From Limosilactobacillus gastricus DSM 16045 (GTDB lineage: Bacteria > Bacillota > Bacilli > Lactobacillales > Lactobacillaceae), in the NCBI RefSeq assembly GCF_001434365.1, contig NZ_AZFN01000004.1:31047-95046 (forward strand): a stretch of 64,000 nucleotides of DNA, given 5' to 3'. Shown here in pieces: positions 8,208-16,157 of this stretch. The notes below the pieces were generated by a model. The model was not told the DNA's origin, did no database searches, and worked only from the letters and a program-made list of their open reading frames with translations. Positions within the stretch are counted from its first letter, which is position 1, and every line of letters starts with the position of its first letter. The position numbers and the translations under genes are program-made.

Positions 8208-9485
8208 ATGCAATTAAATGAAAGATTTCAGCAACATTTTCAAGAGCGTGGTTTTGAAGAACCGACCTTAATTCAAGAACAGGTTTTTCAACCCATGCTC
8301 CAAGATCAAGATCTACTTGGAATCGCTCCAACTGGCTCGGGTAAGACCTTAGCTTTTGCCTGGCCCTTATTGCCCAAACTAATGGCTCAACAAGGTGTCC
8401 AATTGGTAGTTTTAGAACCTTCGCAGGAACTAGCGATACAAACAAGCCAGGTCTTGCGAGAATGGGGAAGTTTGCTAGGCCTAAGCGTTCAATCATTAAC
8501 TGGGGGAGCTAACTTAAAACGGCAGGCAGAGCGATTGAAAAAAGGTCATCCGGAAGTGGTGGTTGGCACGCCGGGGCGCGTAAATCATTTATTAGATGAA
8601 CGGATCTTAAAGTTACATCGAGTGATCACCGTAGTAGTTGATGAAGTGGATGAACTCTTAACGGATGATTCGCGCGATCAAGTTTTACGAGTTATTCAAG
8701 TGGTTCCCCAGGAAGCCCAGTTAGCCCTATTTTCGGCGACGAGCGGGGAACTGACGAATCAGTTAAGGGATCTATTTGATCGTGACTTTAGTGTAGTTGA
8801 TGTTCGAGCGGATGATCACAGTCGCGGCCTTGTTAATCATGGCTTAGTGAAAGCGTCCACGATGAGCGATAAGGCGGCCATGCTGGAACGCTTGAGCCAT
8901 ACGAAAAATTTTCGGGCCTTGGTATTTTTTACTAGTATTAAGACTTTGCATTATACGGCAAGTCGTTTACAACATGCAGGTGTTTCGGTAGCTAGTTTAG
9001 GTGGTAAACAACGGCAGACAGAACGTGAAGAAATGCTTCGAAAGTTTCGTAAACGACAAGTGAAATTGTTATTAACTACAGATGTGGCTGCCCGGGGGTT
9101 AGATATCCCTAAACTACCGGCGGTGGTAAACTTTGAATTACCGAACTCGGCCGATGCTTATGTCCACCGAACCGGCCGAACCGGTCGTCAAGGCGAACCT
9201 GGCACGGTCATTAATTTAGGGAATGGTCATGATTTTCGGGATTTAAAAAAGCTTTTGGCGGAAACTGAATATGTTTTAAAACCGATGACAATTGCTAAAC
9301 AACGAGTCATGGACCAGGAAAAAGCGAAGGAATTAGTTAAACCTAGCCCAAAGGCCAAAGTAGATTCAGCGAATAAGAAAACAAAGGGGTCAATAACCCA
9401 ATCGACGCCGTTGAAAGCTCGCAAAAAAAAGAATCGTAAAAATAAGGGAATTCGCTTCAAACATCGGCAAAAATCACAAAATTAA
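8208..9485 (+). CDS. DEAD-box RNA helicase, CshC/YfmL-like
   Basis: A 425-aa ATP-dependent RNA helicase. In order: Q-motif region GFEEPTLIQEQ (about 18-28), Walker A APTGSGKT (about 44), GTPGR (about 125), motif II as DEVD (about 145) instead of DEAD, SAT in LFSATSG (about 177), ARGLDIP (about 300) and HRTGRTGRQG (about 326). The last 70 residues are very basic (KKKNRKNKGIRFKHRQK), as in helicases that bind rRNA. Such proteins aid ribosome assembly or mRNA turnover. The start is 4 bases from the upstream stop and has no clear ribosome site, suggesting translational coupling. Confidence 0.9.
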   Translation: MQLNERFQQHFQERGFEEPTLIQEQVFQPMLQDQDLLGIAPTGSGKTLAFAWPLLPKLMAQQGVQLVVLEPSQELAIQTSQVLREWGSLLGLSVQSLTGGANLKRQAERLKKGHPEVVVGTPGRVNHLLDERILKLHRVITVVVDEVDELLTDDSRDQVLRVIQVVPQEAQLALFSATSGELTNQLRDLFDRDFSVVDVRADDHSRGLVNHGLVKASTMSDKAAMLERLSHTKNFRALVFFTSIKTLHYTASRLQHAGVSVASLGGKQRQTEREEMLRKFRKRQVKLLLTTDVAARGLDIPKLPAVVNFELPNSADAYVHRTGRTGRQGEPGTVINLGNGHDFRDLKKLLAETEYVLKPMTIAKQRVMDQEKAKELVKPSPKAKVDSANKKTKGSITQSTPLKARKKKNRKNKGIRFKHRQKSQN

Positions 9486-9489
9486 AATC

Positions 9490-9534
9490 GGACTGGCTGG
9501 ACCAAATATGGTATTATGGTCACAGTCCTTTTTT
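9490..9534 (+). terminator. Terminator of the helicase operon, with a promoter in its loop
   Basis: GGACTG (9490-9495) pairs with CAGTCC (9523-9528), with inner GACC/GGTC pairing, followed by T6 ending one base before the tRNA. The loop holds TGGTATTAT (9509-9517), an extended -10 element placed to start transcription at about 9524, just upstream of the tRNA. Confidence 0.7.
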
Positions 9535-9607
9535 GGCCCTATAGTATAACTGGATAGTACACCCGCCTCCTAAGCGGTCGATTCCGGTTCGATTCCGGAT
9601 GGGGCTA
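9535..9607 (+). tRNA. tRNA-Arg (anticodon CCU)
   Basis: A 73-nt cloverleaf. The acceptor arm GGCCCTA pairs with TGGGGCT (two G-U pairs), with discriminator A; the anticodon loop CTCCTAA on a CCGC/GCGG stem gives CCU; and the T arm is TCCGG-TTCGATT-CCGGA. CCA is not encoded. It reads the rare AGG arginine codon. tRNA genes of this class are common integration sites; I see no repeated 3' end nearby. Confidence 0.92.
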
Positions 9608-9659
9608 TTAAATTACAGATATATTAGTGATATAATTAAGCCGAAAGTGGGGTGACACG

Positions 9660-9884
9660 ATGTCAAAGAAAAACTTTCGGCTGGTAACTGGTCTAATTTG
9701 GTTAGTCTTATTATTAGTCGGTTGGTTGTTGTTTCATATTTCCTGGTGGGGCTATCTCCTGATGATCATTTGGATCGGTTTTGCTCACGTTTGGTTAAAT
9801 CGCTTGCGAGATGACCAAGTGACGAGTTTTACTTGGCTCTTTGTGATTGTTGATGTGATTTTGTTATTGATTGCTATGATATAA
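9660..9884 (+). CDS. Small two-helix membrane protein, unknown function
   Basis: A 74-aa, very hydrophobic protein with membrane segments at about 8-40 (probably a hairpin) and 53-73, a basic N terminus (MSKKNFR) and a short polar loop (NRLRDDQVTS). A GTGGGGTG stretch precedes the ATG. It stands alone between the tRNA and a bidirectional terminator. I recognise no family. Confidence 0.65.
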   Translation: MSKKNFRLVTGLIWLVLLLVGWLLFHISWWGYLLMIIWIGFAHVWLNRLRDDQVTSFTWLFVIVDVILLLIAMI

Positions 9885-9927
9885 AAAGAACGAGGATCGA
9901 TTTGAAAATCGATTCTCGTTCTTTTTT
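9884..9927. terminator. Bidirectional terminator between convergent genes
   Basis: A long stem (AAAAGAACGAG plus ATCGAT, one bulge) closes on GATTTGAAAATC and is flanked by A- and T-runs on both sides. It serves the small membrane protein on the plus strand and the ATPase on the minus strand. Confidence 0.9.
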
Positions 9928-10984
9928 AATCGTCAAGATGATAGACTTCAACATAGCGATCAAAGCGTGGCAAAGTAAAGGAAAGATAACCGTAATGATC
10001 AGTATTAACTAACCCTTTCTTCTTCAGGCGATCTCGACATCCTGACATCAGACTAGAAGAATAATGGAGTTCTTCACGTAAATCTTTGATGCGACATTCA
10101 GCATGGTTACCTTGGATTTTAACCATGGCAATCAGAACCTTTTGATCGTTAAACATAATTTCAGACCACAATTTATGATAAACATATTCTTGAATATTAG
10201 CATCAAATTCATTGAGTAAATCAAGTTCGTTCAATTCTGGATGTTCCCATTTTAAATATCCTAGAAGTTGGAAAGCGTAGGGATATCCTTTGGTAAGCTT
10301 AGCTAGTTTAATGGCCTCTGGATCTGGGAGGTTAAAAATTTGTTGATACTCATTACTGATAGCGGTCAGGTTTAACGGTCGTAAGAAAATTTTGGGCGCT
10401 CGGTATAGAAAAGTTAAATTATCATCATTTTGTAAGTCAGAAATGTTTTCGTAGAGTCCAGTCATTAATAAAAAAATCGGGGCGTCTTGACGAATAAAAA
10501 TTTGAAAGGCCGACGCAAACTCTCGCATGGCTGGGGTATTAGTAACTTCGTCAATGGAAACCAAAATTCGGTAATGGCGGTCACGTGCAACTTTTAGCAG
10601 TTGGTCAATCGCAACTTCAATATCAGAAATTTGATGACTTGGTTCAAAATTAGCAGTAATTCCCCAAAAAGATAAGTTTATTTTGGCATCAACATATAAT
10701 TTATGTAATTGTGGGGATTGATAAAGCTTACTTGCCAGAGCTTGCAGTAAGTCACGAGAACTGTTGAGTTCAATAACAATCCAGTGATCTTTTTGACTTA
10801 AAGTTTTATCAATTTCTGTTAAAGTAACGGTCTTACCTGATCCCCGGATTCCTGACAAAACATAAATTTGATTATTAATAAGTGGAGCATCAAATTCATC
10901 AATAACCTTATTGATGGCTTGGGGTCGATCGATTAGAGTTAAAGGAGTTTTACCAAAATTAAGGGTAAAAGGATTTTGAGTCAT
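9926..10984 (-). CDS. AAA/STAND-type ATPase with C-terminal winged helix
   Basis: A 352-aa P-loop protein with Walker A GIRGSGKT (about residues 45-52), Walker B with the sensor-like segment ILVSIDEVTNT (about 138-148), a mid-domain GYPYAFQLLGYL typical of archaeal-ATPase/ORC-like NTPases, and a C-terminal winged-helix segment (IKDLREELHYSSSLMSGCRDRLKKKGLV). I chose the ATG at 10984 because AGGAG lies 7 bases upstream. It stands alone next to a tRNA gene and its promoter holds four copies of GTATAAC, hinting at self-regulation. Members occur in mobile-element and defence settings, but no partner gene is seen; function unassigned. Confidence 0.65.
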   Translation of the reverse strand: MTQNPFTLNFGKTPLTLIDRPQAINKVIDEFDAPLINNQIYVLSGIRGSGKTVTLTEIDKTLSQKDHWIVIELNSSRDLLQALASKLYQSPQLHKLYVDAKINLSFWGITANFEPSHQISDIEVAIDQLLKVARDRHYRILVSIDEVTNTPAMREFASAFQIFIRQDAPIFLLMTGLYENISDLQNDDNLTFLYRAPKIFLRPLNLTAISNEYQQIFNLPDPEAIKLAKLTKGYPYAFQLLGYLKWEHPELNELDLLNEFDANIQEYVYHKLWSEIMFNDQKVLIAMVKIQGNHAECRIKDLREELHYSSSLMSGCRDRLKKKGLVNTDHYGYLSFTLPRFDRYVEVYHLDD

Positions 10985-10996
10985 ATTTTTATCTCC

Positions 10997-11049
10997 TGTA
11001 TAACTATGTATAACTTTTTTCAAATTGTATAACTATGTATAACTTTTTT
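10997..11049. repeat. Two direct 24-bp repeats (four GTATAAC heptamers) in the ATPase promoter
   Basis: An identical 24-bp unit occurs at 10997-11020 and 11026-11049, spaced 29 bp. Each contains GTATAACTATGTATAAC, that is two heptamers 10 bp apart, so four heptamers lie on one DNA face or nearly so. The array sits between the terminator of gtrA and the ATPase ribosome site and probably includes its promoter. It looks like an operator or iteron array. Confidence 0.8.
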
Positions 11050-11055
11050 GCACAA

Positions 11056-11082
11056 CAAAAAATCGGGAACTCAGTCCCGATT
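11056..11082 (-). terminator. Terminator of the flavodoxin-gtrA operon
   Basis: AATCGGGA and TCCCGATT form an 8-bp stem with a 6-base loop. T-rich sequence follows on the minus strand. Confidence 0.85.
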
Positions 11083-11518
11083 ATTTATCAGCAATATCCC
11101 GATTATCTTTAAAAATTAACCACTTGGAGAAGATATAGTTGGCAATGACGACAATGACATTATCAATGACCTTAAGGATGAATTGTTGCAAATCACTATC
11201 AAAGCCAAAAACGTGAACCCCAATATTCATAAATGCGAGGTCAATGATCAAAGTGAGAGCCCGATAGAAGAAGAAGAGCAGACATTCGACCAGAAAATCA
11301 CTAACCGTCGTGTAATGGGAACCAAAAACCCAAACTTTATTGGTTAGATAGGCCACAAAAACGGATAAAAACCAAGCAATTGAGGTGGCTGCTGTTACTC
11401 CCAGGTGGGTGTACATGATCATTAACTGATAAGAAGCAATATTAATAATGGTGGTGACAACACCCCAGAAAAGATAAGCGATAATCGATTTGTACTTACT
11501 AAATAATTCCATCAGCAT
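11081..11518 (-). CDS. GtrA family membrane protein
   Basis: A 145-aa protein with four membrane helices and the GtrA signature features: an N-terminal YLFWGVVTTIINIASY helix, AWFLSVFVAYLTNKVWVF, and a final helix ending NYIFSKWLIFKDN. GtrA-like proteins help move polyprenyl-linked sugars across the membrane for glycosylation of surface polymers. AGGTGA lies 8 bases before the ATG. It is the second gene after flavodoxin, 3 bases apart. A GtrB-like transferase that could supply its substrate is far away, at 34.4 kb. Confidence 0.85.
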   Translation of the reverse strand: MLMELFSKYKSIIAYLFWGVVTTIINIASYQLMIMYTHLGVTAATSIAWFLSVFVAYLTNKVWVFGSHYTTVSDFLVECLLFFFYRALTLIIDLAFMNIGVHVFGFDSDLQQFILKVIDNVIVVIANYIFSKWLIFKDNRDIADK

Positions 11519-11521
11519 GTT

Positions 11522-11968
11522 TTATTTCACCTGAGCAATTAACTGATCGACCATTTTTTCGAGTTGGATGACGTCGTCGCCTTCTGGACTAAGGTTAATT
11601 TTAACGAGGTCGGCTCCCCTAGTTGCCCCAGCAGTTTCGAATGCTTCAGCAAATTTATCAACTGCCACGCAGAAGTCATCACCATATTCGGTATCACCAG
11701 AACCAGCGACTCCGTATACCTTGCCACTTAGATCGGTCTCTTGCAGATCTTCGTAAAAGTCGAGCCCTTCATCAGGCAATGCGCCTTCATCGTATGTGTA
11801 GGGGCAAACGACGCAAATATCAACGTCAGCAAAATCGGCGGCGTCAGCTAAGGTAATTTCAGTCATCTCAACGTCGACATTCCGTTCTTCAAAAGTGCTG
11901 GTAATGATATCAGCCACATCTTCATTGTTACCGGTGATGGTTGCAAAAACCACTAAGGCTTTCGTCAT
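11522..11968 (-). CDS. Flavodoxin
   Basis: A 148-aa FMN-binding electron carrier. The phosphate-binding loop is seen as ATITGNNEDVA at about residues 8-18, and YTYDEGALPDEGLDFYEDL and GSGDTEYGDDFC correspond to the two isoalloxazine-contacting loops. The protein is very acidic, as usual. GAGG is 8 bases before the ATG at 11968 but only 2 before the one at 11974, so the inner start is preferred. Co-transcribed with gtrA. Confidence 0.9.
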   Translation of the reverse strand: MTKALVVFATITGNNEDVADIITSTFEERNVDVEMTEITLADAADFADVDICVVCPYTYDEGALPDEGLDFYEDLQETDLSGKVYGVAGSGDTEYGDDFCVAVDKFAEAFETAGATRGADLVKINLSPEGDDVIQLEKMVDQLIAQVK

Positions 11969-12064
11969 GTTCATTTCCTCTTTTCGACTAATAATTCATT
12001 GTCATAGTATAGCATGTTTTGTAAGTGGTATACTATTTACATTAATGGAAAGAAGGAGTCGACA

Positions 12065-12922
12065 ATGATTAGTTTGAAATCATCACGTGAGATTCATGAT
12101 ATGGAAGCTTCTGGTGCAGTTTTAGCGGGGATGCATATTGGAATGCGTGAAATTATTAAACCAGGTATTTCAAGCTGGGTAATTGAAGAATTCGCCCGGG
12201 AATACTTTCAAGATCGGGGAGCAGTTGCTGCCCAAATTGGTTTTGAGGGATATGAATTTGCCACCTGTGTCAGTGTGAATGATGAAATTTGCCATGGCTT
12301 TCCGCGTAAAGAACTAATTCTTCAAGAAGGGGATTTGGTTAAGGTTGATACGGTAGTTGAATACGATGGGGCCTTTAGCGACTCCTGTTGGAGTTATGCA
12401 GTCGGTCAAGTGAGTCCGCAGATTCAAGACTTGATGAAGGTCACTAAAGAATCATTGTATTTAGGGATTGATGCGGCCCAAGTTGGCAAGCGACTCGGCG
12501 ATATTGGGGCGGTCATTCAGCATTTTACCGAAGATGAACATGGTTATGGGGACGTTCGGGATTTTGTCGGTCATGGCATTGGACCGACGATGCACGAAGA
12601 TCCGATGGTAGCTCATTACGGCATTGCTGGGAAGGGCAAACGCCTGCAAAACGGCATGACCATTACGATTGAACCAATGATTAATACCGGCACTTGGGAA
12701 GCGGATACTAGTGATCCAAGTGGTTGGGTGGCCCGGACAGCTGATGGCGGTTGGAGTTGCCAATACGAGCACACTATTGCTATTACGAATGATGGTCCCA
12801 AAATCCTAACATCACAAGATCCACAAGCCGATGCAGAATACTTATTAGCTGATTATGAAGAACTGTTTACTCCGCATGCTGAAGCGGCCAAACGAATTGC
12901 TCAACATTATCAAAACAAATAG
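12065..12922 (+). CDS. map: Methionine aminopeptidase type I
   Basis: A 285-aa metalloenzyme that removes the initiator methionine from nascent proteins. Metal ligands are visible in order: VDTVVEYDGAFSDSCWSY (Asp), GHGIGPTMHEDP (His), TIEPMI (Glu) and YEHTIAIT (Glu). About 30 residues longer than E. coli MAP, because of an insert after TIEPMINTGTW and a C-terminal tail, as in other lactic acid bacteria. The start is ATG at 12065, with AAGGAG 8 bases upstream. Single gene, divergent from flavodoxin. Confidence 0.95.
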   Translation: MISLKSSREIHDMEASGAVLAGMHIGMREIIKPGISSWVIEEFAREYFQDRGAVAAQIGFEGYEFATCVSVNDEICHGFPRKELILQEGDLVKVDTVVEYDGAFSDSCWSYAVGQVSPQIQDLMKVTKESLYLGIDAAQVGKRLGDIGAVIQHFTEDEHGYGDVRDFVGHGIGPTMHEDPMVAHYGIAGKGKRLQNGMTITIEPMINTGTWEADTSDPSGWVARTADGGWSCQYEHTIAITNDGPKILTSQDPQADAEYLLADYEELFTPHAEAAKRIAQHYQNK

Positions 12923-13014
12923 TTAGATTGGAACTGGGGTCGGAAGCTAGTCGTGTTCTTAACTGGCAAGCTTGAAAACTATCAAGACGATTATTAAAAC
13001 GAGGAGGATCGGTA

Positions 13015-13911
13015 ATGCGTAACGCCCGCCAAACGGTCAAGCGAATTATTCGGACCTATCTTTATCATTTTCAAAAAGCTCGCTTGTCGGCTTCAGCAGC
13101 GGAACTAGCCTACTATACCCTTTTATCAATTTTTCCGGCAATTCTAATTGTTGGTAACATTTTACCGATGGTCGGGCTAGATGCAAAGACGGTTTTGAGT
13201 TATTTAGAAACGGCGATTCCAACGTCCGTTTATAATTTAATCAGTCCTGTGATTTACGATCTGTTACATCGTGGTAGTGGAGGGCTGTTGACGACCGGGG
13301 TGGTGATTGCTATCTGGTCGACTAGTCAGGCGATCGCCGCCTTTCAACGTGATGTGAATGCGGCCTATGGGGTGGCTGAAGACTTAAATCCCATTTGGAA
13401 TCGGATTGTTTCTTTTTTGTGGATTTTGGTGGTGCTAGTCGTCATTGCAACCTTGGTTTTTCTGTATGGGTTGGGGGAACCAATTCTGCGGAATCTACAG
13501 CCAATTTTAAATTTCAATACGCGCTACATTCATCAATTTGCTTCTTATCGGTATCCTGTGACCTTTATAGGCCTTTTTGTGGGCTTACTTTGTTTATATT
13601 ATTTCGTGCCAAATGCACGGGTTCGCTTACGTTTTGTGGCTTTAGGATCTTTGGTAGCGACTTTCCTGTTAATGGGCTTAGCTCGGCTCTTAACCTATTA
13701 TGGGGTGCTATTTAATACCCAAATTGCCTCTTATAAAACGATTTCGGCTTTTATTGTCATGATGATTTGGCTCGATTTATCGGGAATCATTGTGATGATT
13801 GGGGCCACGATCAATGCTACCACCCAAGTATTGGTGGAGGGTAAAGTTCAACAGCGACGGTATTTATGGGATTTCATAAAAGACAAGTCCAATTCAGATC
13901 AGCCTGAATAA
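13015..13911 (+). CDS. YihY/BrkB family membrane protein
   Basis: A 298-aa protein with about six membrane helices and the family hallmarks: an N-terminal amphipathic stretch followed by SASAAELAYYTLLSIFPAIL, then SRAIAAFQRDVNAAYG-like TSQAIAAFQRDVNAAYG and GPxx-type loops. Members were once called ribonuclease BN and are now viewed as transporter-like proteins of unsettled function. GAGGAGG precedes the ATG. It has its own terminator, and the 92 bases upstream hold no other recognisable feature. Confidence 0.9.
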   Translation: MRNARQTVKRIIRTYLYHFQKARLSASAAELAYYTLLSIFPAILIVGNILPMVGLDAKTVLSYLETAIPTSVYNLISPVIYDLLHRGSGGLLTTGVVIAIWSTSQAIAAFQRDVNAAYGVAEDLNPIWNRIVSFLWILVVLVVIATLVFLYGLGEPILRNLQPILNFNTRYIHQFASYRYPVTFIGLFVGLLCLYYFVPNARVRLRFVALGSLVATFLLMGLARLLTYYGVLFNTQIASYKTISAFIVMMIWLDLSGIIVMIGATINATTQVLVEGKVQQRRYLWDFIKDKSNSDQPE

Positions 13912-13922
13912 TCAACGATTTA

Positions 13923-13946
13923 AACAACCTAGTAGGGTTGTTTTTT
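13923..13946 (+). terminator. Terminator after the YihY gene
   Basis: AACAACC and GGTTGTT form a 7-bp stem with a 6-base loop, followed by T5. Confidence 0.75.
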
Positions 13947-13950
13947 ATTT

Positions 13951-13967
13951 GGTCAAAATTAGTCAGA
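13951..13967 (+). promoter_or_regulatory. Candidate CtsR operator of groESL
   Basis: GGTCAAA-ATT-AGTCAGA is a direct heptad repeat with 3-base spacing, matching the CtsR consensus (RGTCAAA-NAN-RGTCAAA) at 13 of 14 heptad bases. It lies 8 bases upstream of the -35 box. CtsR represses class III heat-shock genes. Confidence 0.65.
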
Positions 13968-13975
13968 CAAAATCA

Positions 13976-14003
13976 TTGCATTTCAAATTTAAGGTGTTAT
14001 AGT
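13976..14003 (+). promoter_or_regulatory. groESL promoter
   Basis: TTGCAT (13976-13981) and TATAGT (13998-14003) are separated by 16 bases, just upstream of the CIRCE operator. Confidence 0.75.
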
Positions 14004-14014
14004 AATACTTGTAA

Positions 14015-14041
14015 TTAGCACTTAGGTGATGAGAGTGCTAA
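14015..14041 (+). promoter_or_regulatory. CIRCE element (HrcA operator)
   Basis: TTAGCACTT-N9-GAGTGCTAA differs from the CIRCE consensus at one base. HrcA bound here represses groESL. A second, interlocking inverted repeat (14021-14030 with 14047-14056) shares its spacer. Confidence 0.95.
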
Positions 14042-14099
14042 AAGTGATCACCTAGGCTAATCAAAATAGACAATTATTAATTTATTGGAGGGATTCACC

Positions 14100-14381
14100 G
14101 TGTTAAAACCATTAGGAGATCGTGTTGTTTTAAAGGCAGAAGACGAAGAACAAACTGTTGGAGGAATTGTTTTAGCATCCAACGCTAAAAACAAGCCGAC
14201 GACGGGGACGGTAGTGGCTGTTGGCCCAGGAAAGACTTTAGACAATGGTCAAGTCCGGGAACTTAGTGTTAAAGAAGGCGACAAGGTCCTTTTTGACAAA
14301 TATGCCGGAAGTGAAGTTGAATACAACGGTGATAAGTACCTAGTTGTTCATGAAAACGACCTAGTTGCGGTAGTGGATTAA
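14100..14381 (+). CDS. groES: Co-chaperonin GroES
   Basis: A 93-aa cytosolic co-chaperonin that caps the GroEL cavity. It starts [11 protein letters not shown] and has the mobile-loop segment [12 protein letters not shown] at about residues 16-27. The start is GTG at 14100, with GGAGG 8 bases upstream; an in-frame TTG five codons earlier overlaps that ribosome site and is unlikely. First gene of the operon, controlled by CIRCE and probably CtsR. Confidence 0.97.
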   Translation: MLKPLGDRVVLKAEDEEQTVGGIVLASNAKNKPTTGTVVAVGPGKTLDNGQVRELSVKEGDKVLFDKYAGSEVEYNGDKYLVVHENDLVAVVD

Positions 14382-14403
14382 TTATAGAGATCGAGGTAGA
14401 TAA

Positions 14404-16029
<1,626 letters not shown>

Positions 16030-16062
16030 TCTAAGAATTAAACATAAACATTATTTGATATT

Positions 16063-16100
16063 AAACCTCCAAGGCAAAGATGCTTTGGAGGTTTATTTTA
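16063..16100 (+). terminator. Terminator of groESL
   Basis: AAACCTCCAA pairs with TTGGAGGTTT across a 10-base loop and is followed by ATTTTA. Confidence 0.85.
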
Positions 16101-16157
16101 TGGTTCGGGGGTGATAGAATAGCTTTTGTTTAAATTTTCTTTAAGAGAGGCAAGATT

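Noticed and set aside
9535..11082. Integrated element at the tRNA-Arg gene
   Set aside because: No integrase and no copy of the tRNA 3' end was found downstream, so the lone ATPase gene is not enough evidence.
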